Positions 41,805-52,655 of a stretch of 64,000 bases of DNA are shown in pieces. The notes beneath the pieces are model-generated. The model was not told where the DNA came from, searched no databases, and saw only the letters and a program-made list of their open reading frames with translations. Every line of letters begins with the position of its first letter. The first letter of the stretch is position 1. Source of the stretch: Procambarus clarkii (taxonomy: Eukaryota; Arthropoda; Malacostraca; Decapoda; Cambaridae); assembly GCF_040958095.1 (NCBI RefSeq), contig NC_091156.1, forward strand, positions 17,939,468 through 18,003,467, read 5' to 3'. The translations under genes and the position numbers were made by a program.

Positions 41805-44800
41805 CTGCAAGAGACAAATGTTTCACTTAAAAATTTGTTTAACTACCACCATCACAAGGTTGGCAATAAGATCCAGTTGCTACTAATGATAAATATCAGC
41901 AAGTTTAAAATCCTTAAGTATTATATTTGTGACATTTTTGTCAATACTAGGGTAATCAAAACTTGGTAACTTGACAGTTTTCATGGCGATACCATAAGAA
42001 AACTCTGCATTGAATGTAATGAAACTACAATTTCTGGGCAAGCCTTGGTGGGTCCCTGAAGCTACCTCACCAAGATGGCTTCCAACTTGCTATGTTGCAT
42101 CAGCCATGGAATTCTGTTCAGCCTACCGGGAACCAGAGGCAGAACCTGACCCCCACCTCACCAGGGAGGGCAACCAGAAAGTCAGCAAACCAATACAGAT
42201 CAGTTGGATGACATGGGGAATGTGCCTCAGTTTACCAGTGCCTTGTGCCCAGTGACAATCCCGCCTGAATTCTTGGCAAGGATTTACAGTTTCTTTTCGG
42301 ATTTTTGGTTATTTGAGCATATAAGTAGTCGTTATATATTTCGCCATGGGTCCCCCCAAAAAGCCAGTGGTAAGGTTCAAGACAAGAAAACACATGTAAG
42401 AATAACCATAGAGAAAAAACGAGATCATTTGTAAACATGAAAATGGTACTCATGTTGTTGAACTAGCTGGGCAGTACAACAAATCTTCAAGGAAGGAAGA
42501 GGAGGCAGTATAGAATGTCCCTTCCTCATTAAGAAAATGTGCGCGGTATGGGAAGGACTGCAAAGTTTTGCTGAAAAGAATCACCCAGATAAAGCTGTAG
42601 TAGGTCGCTGCAGTAATCTTTTCAATGACAATGTGATGCCTCACTACAGACAAGTGTTGCAAGGGCAAAAACAATCTTCAATGGAACGTTTCCTTGTGAG
42701 AAAAGTGAGAAAATCAAGCAGTGAGCCACAACCAGGAACTAGTGGTATGCAGGAAAAACGTGCCAGAGTGCACTCCAGAGAAATCTTCACTGCCTGATGT
42801 TATAATGGAAGGGGACTCCCCTTCCAAATAGTAACACCTTTCTTCCACCCCCCTCCTCACCATCTTCCATATGCCAACAGGAGTCATCAGCAAGGGTAAG
42901 TAATAACTTTAACATACTTTTGTAGTAAAGATTTGGGTGAATTAGGTATAAAATTTACTTTGAAGTGAAGTTTTTGAAGAGTCAGCAACGGATTAATTCA
43001 TTTCCAATTATTTCTTATGGGGAAATTCACTTCCGTTTACGAATTTTCGGGTTACAAACCGTCTCCAGGAATGGATTAAATTCTTAAACTGAGGTACCCT
43101 CGCCCTGAAGATGCAGGGCACCTGACAGCTGGGTGGACAGCCCTTCGGATTCGTAGTCCTGAGGTTCCGGGTTTGATCCCCGGTGGAGGCAGAGACAAAT
43201 GGGTAAAATGTTTCTTTCACCCTGATGCCCCTGTTACCTAGCAGTAAATAGGTACCTGGGAATTAGACAGCTGCTACGGGCTGCTTCCTGGTGGTGTGTA
43301 ACAAAAAGGAGGCCTGGTCGAGTACTGGGCCGCGGGGACGCCGAGCCCTGAAATCAACTCAAGATAACCTCAAGGTAACCCCTGTAGTTCATTAGACGGG
43401 TATTCTTTATTCATACAATAGAAGATTTTAGTATTAAATACTGGGTAGGTAAAATGACAAAACTGCTACACACAACTTTACATAATTTAGTGCCTTTTGG
43501 GGTGGTTCTAGTGTCGAGTGAAATACCAAGTTGGGAACTCTGCTTGTGTTTTTCAGTGGCATTAGTAAAGTGGGGGCTGGTGGTCAGTGGATCTCTAATA
43601 CAGAAGTATTTTTCTCACAACCCCATCACGGCTTTTAAGCAAATAATGACTTCTTTCGTGAATAAAATGAGGAGTGCAAGAAGAATAACGTACAGGAGAC
43701 TGATAATGATAACAGTGAAGGTGGCAAAAATTATGTTTTGACTGCTTCTAGTTCAAATTTTCAAACTGGATCCATGTGCAATTCAGAAAGTAATGGTACT
43801 TTGAAATCTAACTTGTATCCCTGTTCAGGTGTTTGGACTGAAGAAATGTGGAAGAAAAAAGGAAACCTATCCATGGTTAGACTTCATGGATGATAAAGTT
43901 GGGTGTAAAATACTGTATGTGCAAACATAAGCATTGTAACACTTGTCACGTCTAAGGGTTTAAGACTATCAAATGAGTGGCTGATGTACCAAGTATCCTT
44001 ACCAGACATTGCAATGCCAGACATTAATCTGGCATTGTTCACTTTGATCACTTTGATCACTCTGATCACTTTAGCTTACTGGAACTACAAAAGCCCCATT
44101 TCATGTTCTTGGATCTAATTGAACTACCTTATTTATTTTTATTTATATACAAGAGTTCTTACATTTTTGTACAGCCACTAGCACACATAGCATTTCAGGC
44201 AAGTCCTCAATCCTATGTTCTCCTGGAATACGATTCTGCCAAATCTTTTAACAACCAGGTACCCATTTTACTGTTGGGTTAAACAGAGGCTACAGTCAAG
44301 GATTTGTGCCCAGTAAATCCTCTCCGGCCAGGATATGAACCCAGGACAAAATGCTCGTGAAACGCTAGACAAGTGTTTCTGAGAATTCTACCTGATCAGA
44401 AAGCAGCAACTAATGCTAGGCATCTACAGAGCTCTCTCAATTATTATGGGTTTCATGACATATTTGAAATAGAACCTTGTAGCATTTGCTAGTGATGTGG
44501 CAAGTGTCTTGCTTGGTGCCAAATCTGGTGTTGCAACAATTCTCAAGGAACATTACTCTGACGTAATAATCTGGCATTGTTTTAATCACATTAGAACTAG
44601 CAGTAGGTGATTCAGTAAGAGAAGTTCATGGAATTAATCATTTTCAAGCCTTTATGGACAAATTGTACTCAGTTTCTAGTAGATCACCTCTAATCAAAAG
44701 GAACTATCTGAATCTGCCTCTCAACTTTAACAGATTTACAAAATAGGCCGTGTTCTGAGCACCAGGTGGGTGGCCAGCTCGTTTCAAACAGTTTTAGCAG

Positions 44801-46374
44801 TGTGGAAAAATAATGAAGCCCCTTTGTTTTCAAATTGAAAAAGCAGTGAAAAATGAAACAAGATTTGACAGTGATAGAAAAACCTATGAAGACCTGTTGA
44901 AAAAGCTAACTTCAGAACAGTTTCTATTGGATTTAGCTCTAATGTATGACATGTTGCATGAATTTGGTTTACTGTCAGTGTCTACAGAAACACACTATGT
45001 ACTCCGATTGTGTATGCAGACAAACCGATTCAACTTCTGAACCTCAATGTATAAATCACTGCTAAGTGAAATGGGTGTCCTAGAAAAAGACTACTGGCCT
45101 GATGAAATACCTCCTAATTACAGAGAAGCTGAAATATTATCTTTCTATAAGAAGTTTAAGCCATCTTCTTACTCTGTGCCAAGTGCCCTTAGAGACAATG
45201 TGGAGGATCATGGATGCCGCATCCCCCCAAGATTTACACCCATTATTGAGCCGTTTACAAGTTATTCCTATTAGTACCGTCGAGTGAGAGAGAGGATTCA
45301 GTCACATGAACCTGATAACAACAACATGTTCAAGAATTCTCATAAATCATGCTTCACTCATGTTTGTTAAACTACACGAGACCTCTAATTCAGTGGAATC
45401 CCGAGCCATATGCTGTATCATCTGCCGATCTGCTGTACAACAGATCGGCAGATGACACCAGGACATCTGCCCTCAAGATAACCTCAAGGACAAGAGTTGC
45501 ATCAGACCCCTGAAAACATTTCACACCTGACCCTTTGTGGAAACTATTGTGAAACTTCTCACTGGTTGTATTTTGTGAGCACTAAGTGTTTTAACTTCTT
45601 AAATTGATAAATATACGATTGATTTTTTTTTTTTATAATTATATTTTATGATAGAGAGTACAAATACGAAATACTTAGTGTGACATATATAAAAACAGGA
45701 TAGGAAATTACAGGCTTTTGTTAGACCCACCAAAGCTCCAGCACCTATAAAATTTGCACTGCACCGCTGGACACTGCAGACAACCTGAGGCAAGCCTTGG
45801 AACAGAGAACCAAGAAAACAAACAGGTTTGTTCTCTTTTGGGGCGAGTTCTTTGGCTGTGTTCGGACGTAGGTTGCAATTTTCACTAGTAAAGGGCTTTT
45901 ATTGTTTTGCCTACCTTTCTGGGCACTTTCCTTGATTGATGGCAGAAATAGCATATGCACTCTAAATGTAGAGTGCTCATATAGCCATTGCTCCCTGTGC
46001 CCCTCTGAGGGAGCCACAATTTGGCTCGTGGCCTCCCCCAGTAGACACTAGAACTCCCGGGACTGATGATACCCAACTATTATGGCACATGTCAGTTCGA
46101 TAGCTTCAGGGAGCCGACAGGGTTGCCGCAGAAATATACTGTATATTAATAAACATTACTATTAAAATTAAATTTACTTTATGGCTTAAAATGATTACTA
46201 GTTTTAATAGCAAAATTTCAAAAGGCTATTTTCCAAGAAAATATATATGGTATACAATACATAATACTTAACCTATGAGTACTTGGCATAGCTACATACT
46301 GTGTTTGTGACAACTGCTGACCATGGACCAAGTATAAGTACAGCCCCAGTTAACCATTCCATTAGTTTTGTCAT
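41592..46374 (-). CDS. DPM3: DPM3, complete gene (two coding exons, 95 aa)
   Basis: Small ER-membrane subunit of dolichol-phosphate mannose synthase; it tethers and stabilises the catalytic DPM1, which makes the mannose donor for N-glycans, GPI anchors and O-mannosylation. Coding exons: 46374-46300 (25 codons) and 41804-41592 (70 codons plus stop), joined in phase 0 across a 4.5-kb intron. The N-terminus MTKLMEWLTGAVLILGPWSA gives the first membrane helix and matches the human MTKLAQWLWGLAIL; EILLLPVLLVALFGLVSVAI gives the second. The cytosolic tail YRVYTFNDCQEAAQELQNQI then KEAKSDLIRKGLKF is the DPM1-binding part and is the most conserved region. Human DPM3 is 92 residues. The intron contains Tigger-like and hAT-like remnants, a SINE and DIRS-like pieces. 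Confidence 0.93.
42000..42345 (+). mobile_element. Diverged DIRS-like end fragment (fossil)
   Basis: Begins GCATTGAATGTAATGAAACT, with TTTCTGGGCAAGCCTTGG and later CAGCCTACCGGGAACCAGAG, matching parts of the DIRS-like ends in mixed order. It is old and rearranged. Confidence 0.45.
42346..42835 (+). pseudogene. Internally deleted Tigger/pogo-like transposase
   Basis: The N-terminal part reads RITIEKKRDHL and, in a shifted frame, KHENGTHVVELAGQYNKSS, a pogo/CENP-B-like helix-turn-helix. It is joined directly to a C-terminal part, MERFLVRKVRKSSSEPQPGT, after NLFNDNVMPHYRQVLQGQKQ. The DDE catalytic core between them is absent. A plain DNA transposon remnant in the DPM3 intron. Confidence 0.65.
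43107..43390 (+). repeat. tRNA-derived SINE, family A, full-length
   Basis: Starts GGCACCTGACAGCTGGGTGG, box B GGTTCCGGGTTTGATCCCC, body ACCTGGGAATTAGACAGCTG, AGGAGGCCTGGTCGAGTACT, and tail AACTCAAGATAACCTCAAGG. This is the most complete copy in the window. Confidence 0.85.
43690..45290 (+). pseudogene. hAT-like transposase remnant (ZNF862/KIAA1586 type)
   Basis: Plus-strand pieces in several frames: near 43830 WTEEMWKKK and YPWLDFMDDKVGCK (a BED-like/TTF-like start), near 44360 LPDQKAATNARHLQSSLNYY, near 44740 GRVLSTRWVASSF, then the open segments 44813-45040 (LKKLTSEQFLLDLALMYDML, HEFGLLSVSTETHYV) and 45047-45274 (MYKSLLSEMGVLEKDYWPDE, IPPNYREAEILSFYKKF). This matches hAT-derived proteins with the RWVASS and LLKKLTS..F..DLALMYD segments. 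Stops and a SINE insertion at 44130 show it is dead. Confidence 0.65.
44130..44385 (-). repeat. tRNA-derived SINE, family B, nested in hAT remnant
   Basis: The minus strand has TTTCACGAGCATTTTGTCCT, GGGTTCATATCCTGGCC, ACCTGGTTGTTAAAAGATT, GCCTGAAATGCTATGTGTGC and TTGTATATAAATAAAAATAA. It splits the hAT coding remnant. Confidence 0.8.
45418..45455. other. Perfect 15-bp stem hairpin
   Basis: TCATCTGCCGATCTG (45418-45432) pairs without mismatch with CAGATCGGCAGATGA (45441-45455), around an 8-base loop. It lies just after the hAT-like remnant. Confidence 0.8.
45830..46135 (+). mobile_element. Solo end of the DIRS-like element, partial (fossil)
   Basis: Contains CTACCTTTCTGGGCACTTTC, ATAGCCATTGCTCCCTGTGC and GATAGCTTCAGGGAGCCGAC, matching the right terminal repeat seen at 33000-33550. 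The 5' half is lost. Old. Confidence 0.55.
46300..46374 (-). CDS. DPM3: DPM3 coding exon 1
   Basis: Twenty-five codons, MTKLMEWLTGAVLILGPWSA then VVTNT, with ATG at 46374-46372 and donor GTATGT at 46299. At 75 nt it is too short for ordinary ORF scans; I found it by searching for the N-terminal helix of the family. Confidence 0.92.
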
Positions 46375-46721
46375 AATGATCTGTAAATTAATAAATGCAT
46401 GAAATACAAGCAAATATTCATGTCATAATTCTGTGTAGAATACAGTACAGTATCATCTAAGGCTAGATATATTAAATCCTAAATCTGTATCATGTTAAAT
46501 GTGGAATAAAAATGTCTTGCGTGTTCAGGCCACATTGTTCAATGTCATTACAATTGTCTTAAGGTAAACATTAATGTTAAACTACACATGAAGCACCAAC
46601 TCTTAGCTAAGCACCACTGTACTCGAAATCTAGTTAAATATATCAATTTATTCCTTCAACCCTCTTATTTTATCAGGGTTGATTTTATCAGATCATCAGA
46701 GTTAAAGTTTTTAAAGTACTG
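46375..46721. other. DPM3: DPM3 upstream region
   Basis: Presumed promoter and 5' UTR of DPM3, AT-rich, with no recognisable TATA or CpG island. No exon was seen. Confidence 0.35.
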
Positions 46722-47290
46722 TACCTCGGTCAATAAGCAGCTCCAACCCTGCTTATTGACACCTGTGAGAGCTCCAACGCTGCTCAGTGACACACCGGTG
46801 AGGACTCCAACGCTACTTATTGACACCTGTGAGAGCTCCAACGCTGCTCAGTGACACACCGGTGAGGACTCCAACGCTACTTATTGACACCTGTGAGAGC
46901 TCCAACGCTGCGTATTGACACCTGTGAGAGCTTCAACGCTGCTCAGTGACACACCGGTGAGGACTCCAACGCTACTTATTGACACCTGTGAGAGCTCCAA
47001 CGCTACTTATTGACACCTGTGAGAGCTTCAACGCTGCTCAGTGACACCTGTGAGAGCTTCAACGCTGCTCAGTGACACCTGTGAGAGCTTCAACGCTGCT
47101 CAGCGACACACCGGTGAGGGCTCCAACGCTACTTATTGACACCTGTGAGCTCCAACGCTGCTCAGTGATACAACGGTGAGAGGTTTCCAACGCTGCTCAA
47201 TGACATACCTGTGAAGACTCCAACGCTGATCCGTGAAACACCTGTGAGGACTCGAACGCTGATCGGTGACACACCTGTGAGAGCTCTAAC
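46722..47290. repeat. ~32-bp minisatellite upstream of DPM3
   Basis: About 18 copies of a unit such as GCTCCAACGCTACTTATTGA plus CACCTGTGAGA. Two alternating unit types (CTACTTATTGACACCTGTGA and CTGCTCAGTGACACACCGGT) form a higher-order pattern. It starts ~350 bases upstream of the DPM3 start codon. Confidence 0.85.
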
Positions 47291-48859
47291 AACAAGCTGA
47301 CGTTGACCACAACACTTTTCCTGGTCGGTGCCGCCATCTGTTGATCGGCTGCAGAAACCGAAGTTACCCAAAGAAAATGATGAAACGTAAACTAAGTTAT
47401 TGCTGTCATAAAATGTTCCTGACACAGTCAGCAATTTAATCGTACTGTATATTTAAAATTCACAGTTACATGATGCAGGAAACTGCAGTGGAACTCTAGT
47501 TCACCAGGCTGGTGCATGTCTACAATAGGTTCTGACCCACGACGTTATTTACGGCAATGTGGTAGCGGACGCGGCCCCAGGGATAACGCACCGTCTCCAT
47601 GACATCCTTTTTGCCTCATTTATCTGAGGGACACTAGTACTAGTGGCCTTGATGATCATGCCTGTTCCTTTGGACATTTCGGGAACTTTCCCGCAGTTCC
47701 GGCCGGCCTACCTCGCAGGCTGGGAGGCGGAGTTGGCATCGGCCCTTAAGGTACTGTCCCTGGTGAGCCTTCGGGGAAGCACCTCGCGATCGTGAGCCTG
47801 ACATCACTCCAAACTCCTGGGCATTTCCCTCACTTGCCTTCAGATTGGATATTCTTGCCTAGCTGCGCATCTCCATCGCCTCCGGTTGGAAAATCCCCCA
47901 ACTTCTCTGTTGCAATCGGTTCTATAGCGTCCGTGTCAGGCTTCAGAGAGCCATCTGTAGGTTGTTATTGCTGTTGTTGTGTTATTGTGTGTTGTTGATT
48001 TAGGGGCGACGATGATTGTGGGATCGGATGCGCCCCGGTGTACCCGTGAAGAGTTAATTGCATATTGAATGTCACTTATCAACGAAAACTAAAGTGCCTC
48101 GCGGCAAATAAATACGCAGATGGGCAGATGCATGATTGGGGGATCCCCAAAAGTTCCTCAGGGTGACAAGCACCGGCCCCATCCCACAGAGAGAACAATG
48201 GGTAACAAAACCAAAAACTCGGCCCACAACTAAAACGCAAAAGTCATCCAGTGTCCGTCGGCAGAGCAGAAGCCAGCCGCTCAACACCGCTGAGGAAACA
48301 CCGGGAGCCCACAAAGATCCACCATCTCCGGGGCACCTCTCGGCCAAGCCGGCGCCGGACACCGACACCCCCGGCCGAAAAACACAGCCAGAAAACGCTC
48401 AAAATCTATCAGCTATCCTGCGACCCAAGGTGATAGGTGCGCCAGGCGTCGTAACAATACGGACCGTTGAATAGGTACCGTTAATACTGCCAACGGCAGT
48501 ATCAAAATGCAAAATCGCGAAATAGAGCATGATCCGACGGCCCCCAGGGGGAAGGTGTCCAGACGTCCGCTAGTTGTCAAAGTTGAACTTCCGTAGGTTG
48601 CATGTTCGCATCACAGTTCCCGTTCTCCTGGACGGAGCAGGGGCGAGAGCTAGACGACGATGCCAGGTATGAAATCCTTTGCCTCACCTTTCGTTTCAGT
48701 GGTCATGTCCGTGGTCCGAAGAGGTTTTAGGGATCCCATCCCGCTTCAACTTTTCCCGATGTTAGGTTACCGGGGCGCATCTGATGACTCTTAACCCCTT
48801 ACAGATTACTACGGCAGTTCTTTTACTCAATTAACCCTTAATCCATTTCAACAAATATC
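47291..48859. other. GC-rich intergenic repeats, no gene recognised
   Basis: 47530-48060 has a Pro/Ser-like composition and fragments shared with other repeats (TCTGAGGGACACTAGTACTA near 47623; GATGATTGTGGGATCGGATG near 48010). A 112-codon plus frame at 48136-48474 (basic, TKPKTRPTTKTQKSSSVRRQ) might be a retroelement ORF1 remnant, but I cannot assign it. A small hairpin ATACTGCC-AAC-GGCAGTAT lies at 48485-48503. Confidence 0.35.
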
Positions 48860-49461
48860 CTCTGATAATCAAAAAAAAGCTAGCTGCTCTTGGATAAGTT
48901 CCATATTAGCTGTGTCAAAAGCAGCTTGGAGGTCAAGAAAGGCTATGTGAGTGTTTGGTTCCTGCCTGATGAAGTACTCAGCAAAGCAAGATTGTGTACT
49001 ACTCCCAGGGAGAAAGCCATGCAAGTTAGAAGTTAGTTGACGTTTATGATTTTCAACATTAGCCTACTGAGGACAATCCTCTCAAGGACCTTGCACATGC
49101 AAAAAGTAAAGATATAGGTCTAAATTTGTTCGAGTTTGCTTAGGTGTTGGATTATGAGGCTTTGCGTCCAACGATCTGGTAGGACACCTTGGCGTAGACG
49201 TTGTCTGTACAGTTCTAGCAGCGAAGTATTAGGTATGTCAGTAAGAAGCCTCAGGGTACTGTACGTTATGCCATTGTCTCCAGGGAAAGTTGCTCTGCCC
49301 TTCTCAAGTGCAGTTTCAAGCTCAAATAGAGAAATGTCATAAGCATCATCTGGGCCCATTTCACTATAGACAATTTCAATATTAAAACCCCTATTAACAT
49401 TAGTACTGGAAGATGTTGTTGTATATTTTGGGCAGATTCGATATGCAAGTAGTGCTTGCAT
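48860..49461 (-). mobile_element. LINE RT fragment, I/Jockey-like
   Basis: The minus strand reads ELETALEKGRATFPGDNGIT, YSTLRLLTDIPNTSLLELYR, QRLRQGVLPDRWTQSLII, and in other frames toward 48860 NLHGFLPGSSTQSCFAEYF and AFLDLQAAFDTANMEL. These are the fingers and palm of a non-LTR RT of a family different from the CR1-like copies. Confidence 0.75.
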
Positions 49462-49538
49462 ACTGTTCTAGCAGCATGTCAGCATAAGCTGTTGAGGAGT
49501 AATGAGCAAGTTGAGGAGTATTATGCAAGGTTACATAG

Positions 49539-49539
<1 letters not shown>

Positions 49540-49625
<86 letters not shown>
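49540..49625. repeat. (TA)n microsatellite, left flank of palindromic element copy 2
   Basis: More than 40 TA dinucleotides run to the element edge. Confidence 0.9.
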
Positions 49626-49629
<4 letters not shown>

Positions 49630-50013
49630 GTACCTAATAGCCAGAACGCACTTCTCAGCCTACTATTCAAGGCCCGATTTGCCTAATAAGCCAAGTTTTC
49701 ATGAATTAATGTTTTTTCGTCTACCTAACCTACCTAACCTAACCTAACCTAGCTTTTTTTGGCTACCTAACCTAACCTTACCTATAAATATAGGTTAGGT
49801 TAGGTTAGGTAGGGTTGGTTAGGTTCGGTCATATATCTACGTTAATTTTAACTCCAATAAAAAAAAATTGACCTCATACATAGAGAAAAGGGTTGCTTTA
49901 TCATTTCATAAGAAAAAAATTATAGTAAATATATTAATTCAGGAAAACTTGGCTTATTAGGCAAATCGGGCCTTGAATAGTAGGCTGAGAAGTGAGTTCT
50001 GGCTACTAGGTAC

Positions 50014-50017
<4 letters not shown>
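49626..50017. mobile_element. TA-embedded palindromic element with TTAGG-like core, copy 2
   Basis: Same element as 33925-34320 in reverse orientation: edges TGTCGTACCTAATAGCCAGA and TCTGGCTACTAGGTACGACA. CCTAA repeats lie at 49730-49785 and TTAGG repeats at 49790-49828. A unique arm segment GGTCATATATCTACGTTAAT is shared with copy 1. Again (TA)n lies on both sides. Confidence 0.75.
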
Positions 50018-50073
<56 letters not shown>

Positions 50074-50100
50074 TGTATGTGAATATATATATATTTACAT
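50018..50100. repeat. (TA)n microsatellite, right flank of copy 2
   Basis: About 26 TA dinucleotides followed by TATATATATATTTACATAC-like variants. Confidence 0.85.
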
Positions 50101-50447
50101 ACATGAATATATACAAATATATTGATCAGCTAAAAAATATTTAGTTTAGCTAAAGTTTTTAGTATATTGAAAAATTAAAATATTATTAAAAAAGTAAATA
50201 AAAGCATAACAATCTAAAAAGAATCAAATAAACACATTTTATACTCAAATTAAAGCTTATGTTGACTCTAAAAGGATATTTTGGTTTATGGCGTTGATGT
50301 GGATCTCGTGGAGTGTTGGCGGACGTTGCTGCAGCCTCAGTGTGGCTGCGGAGTGAGGAGGGGAGGGACGTATCGAGTTGCTCGTGGGGAGCATTCATGC
50401 ACATTCAGTTTTTATAAGCGTATCGACTAAATTTTAATTTATTGTCA
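50101..50447 (+). promoter_or_regulatory. Upstream region and 5' UTR of the egalitarian-like gene
   Basis: AT-rich to ~50280, then GC-rich (CTCGTGGGGAGCATTCATGC near 50378). The last 170 bases are the likely 5' UTR. No TATA box is obvious. Confidence 0.35.
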
Positions 50448-51035
50448 ATGAATATGGACACTAAAGATTACGACCATGTCAGAAATCTCACACTTTTATT
50501 CTTCCTTGACCGGCTCATGGACAAGGGTCAACCCCGGACGTTGCATGACCTAAGCTGTCAGTTTGGGACTAAAGGCTTTACGAAGGAGATGCGCCAGATT
50601 GCTGGCGGCTCACAATCTGGCTTGAGAAAGTTCCTACAGCAATATCCGTCTCTATTTACCTTGGAGGATGACTATGTGAGTGTTACGAACTACAGCAATG
50701 GCATCTCCAACCCACACGACCCGACTGGTAAACTGCTTGGCAAGCGAGACTATGCCCAGGAAGCTGTGGATTATTTCGTGGGTAAATTACGCCAGTACGG
50801 AGCCGGGACGGAGGTGCCTATAAAGTCCCTTCTCGGTCACCGGTCGCAAGCGTCGCCGGAGGTGCGTCATGTGTCCGGACAGCATGTGAAGGAGTTCCGG
50901 GACTTCCTTGTGAGATACCCCGAAGTGTTCGTGGTGAGGGAGGAGACCGTCATCCTCAAGGAATATGAGGGAGTCGCGCCCCAACCCTTTAAGGAACTGG
51001 AGGTGCCGCAGATCGACCCGATCCTCACACAGCAG
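50448..51035 (+). CDS. egl: Egalitarian-like protein, first coding exon (196 codons)
   Basis: Egalitarian is the RNA-binding adaptor that links localised mRNAs to BicD and dynein in arthropods. The exon starts MNMDTKDYDHVRNLTLLFFL and contains RLMDKGQPRTLHDLSCQFGT and KGFTKEMRQIAGGSQSGLRK, the characteristic Egl N-terminus. Two modules repeat: residues ~11-80 end LRKFLQQYPSLFTLEDDYVS, and ~103-180 end FRDFLVRYPEVFVVREETVI. The C-terminal 3'-5' exonuclease-like domain is not in the window and should lie to the right. ATG 50448 is followed by ATG 50454 in a better context (A at -3, G at +4), either possible. The donor is CACACAGCAG|GTGGGT at 51036, phase 0. The family assignment is from remembered motifs, so moderately sure. 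Confidence 0.75.
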
Positions 51036-51962
51036 GTGGGTGACACGCCTTACGGTGCTCACACAGCAGGTGGGTGACACGCCTTACGGTGCTCACACAG
51101 CAGGTGGGTGACACGCCTTACGGTGCTCACACAGCAGGTGGGTGACACGCCTTACGGTGCTCACACAGCAGGTGGGTGACACGCCTTACGGTCCTCACAC
51201 AGCAGGTGGGTGACACACCTCACAGTGCTCACACAGCAGGTGGGTGACACGCCTCACGGTCCTCACACAATAGGTCGGGGGACACTTACGCTACTCACAC
51301 AGCAGATGGGTGATAGCTTACACTACTCACCGAGCAAGTAGGTGACATCTTATGGTGCTCTCAGAAGGTGGGTGGCACACCTTTCGGTGCTCACACAGCA
51401 GATGGGTGACATACCTAGTGGGGCTCACACAATAGGTGGGGGAGGGATACGTTTACAGTGCTCACACAGCAGGTGGGTGACACCATACACTGCTCACATA
51501 ATAGGTGGGTGGACACTTACGGTACTCACACAGCAGGTGGAGGACACACCTCACGGTACACACACACAGTAGGTGGGTGACAAATTACAGTGCCCATACA
51601 GCAGGTGTGTGACACATTACATTGCCCATACAGCAGGTGGGTGACACATTACAGTGCCCATACAGCAGGTGGGTGACACATTACAGTGCCCATACAGCAG
51701 GTGGGTGACACATTACAGTGCCCATACAGCAGGTGGGTGACACATTACAGTGCCCATACAGTAGGTGGGTGACACATTACAGTGCCCATACAGCAGGTGG
51801 GTGACACATTACAGTGCCCATACAGTAGGTGGGTGACACATTACAGTGCCCATACAGTAGGTGGGTGACACATTACAGTGCTCATACAGCAGGTGGGTGA
51901 CACATTACAGTGCTCATACAGTAGGTGGGTGACACACCTTACGGTGCTCACACGGTAGGTGA
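51022..51962. repeat. ~34-bp minisatellite spanning the egl-like exon/intron junction
   Basis: About 28 tandem units, each containing CTCACACAGCAGGTGGGTGA or variants. The first unit includes the last ~14 exon bases and the splice donor itself. The first seven units keep CAG|GTGGGTGACAC intact; later ones (CATACAGCAGGTGGGTGACA and shorter) are a second, very uniform subfamily at 51590-51930. Confidence 0.92.
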
Positions 51963-52655
51963 ATGGCACACAATATAACATGTTCGTCAAAAACAATAGT
52001 TGGTGTAGACTGTGGATAGAATGTGTAAACTGTACACTACACTTTATTCATTCCGTGTATACAATGAAAAATATAACAAAATCAACTGTTTGTCTTACTT
52101 CAAACTCCAAGATGACTAACTTTATTTAAATATTTACCTGAATTTACTCGAGGGCCACTATCTCCAGTCGACGAGGACAGGAAGCCGGTGGCTTGTCAAA
52201 GGTGCTCCCATTTGTTCTGATGATCTTATTGAGCTGTATTTTAAAATTCAAAAGTGTTGTATTCATATTTTTACGTTATATTGAAAATTTTGTACTCTCT
52301 AGGTAATAAGTTTGGTACATTCATTAAAATACTTTTGGCAACACTGCTGCCAACATTCATTCCTTTCATCCGAGAGGACAATAATAGTTTTCCCATTGTT
52401 GTCCCTCTGGCACCTATCCCAGCCCCAGGAAAACACTCCCTCATCCTATTATGAGTATCCTTTGAACCAAAGGCTTGAACCAACTACGTATCTCACAGGA
52501 GAATCGCCAGAACCAATGTTGTTTTCTTTTGTTGAAATGTTGGGTCGCCCTACCTGTTGGGTCCATGTTCGGGGTTTCCTCCCGCGTCAGAGAACTGCTG
52601 GGTTGTCTCCACTCTTGATTTCCATATTGTTAGCCTGTCGTCCTTTACAAAAGAA
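51963..52655. other. Egl-like intron, repeat debris
   Basis: 52130-52255 is antisense LINE 3' tail (TTACCTGAATTTACTCGAGG, as at 3575). 52280-52450 has short frames (LLATLLPTFIPFIREDNN) without a match. No exon of the egl-like gene was recognised. Confidence 0.4.
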
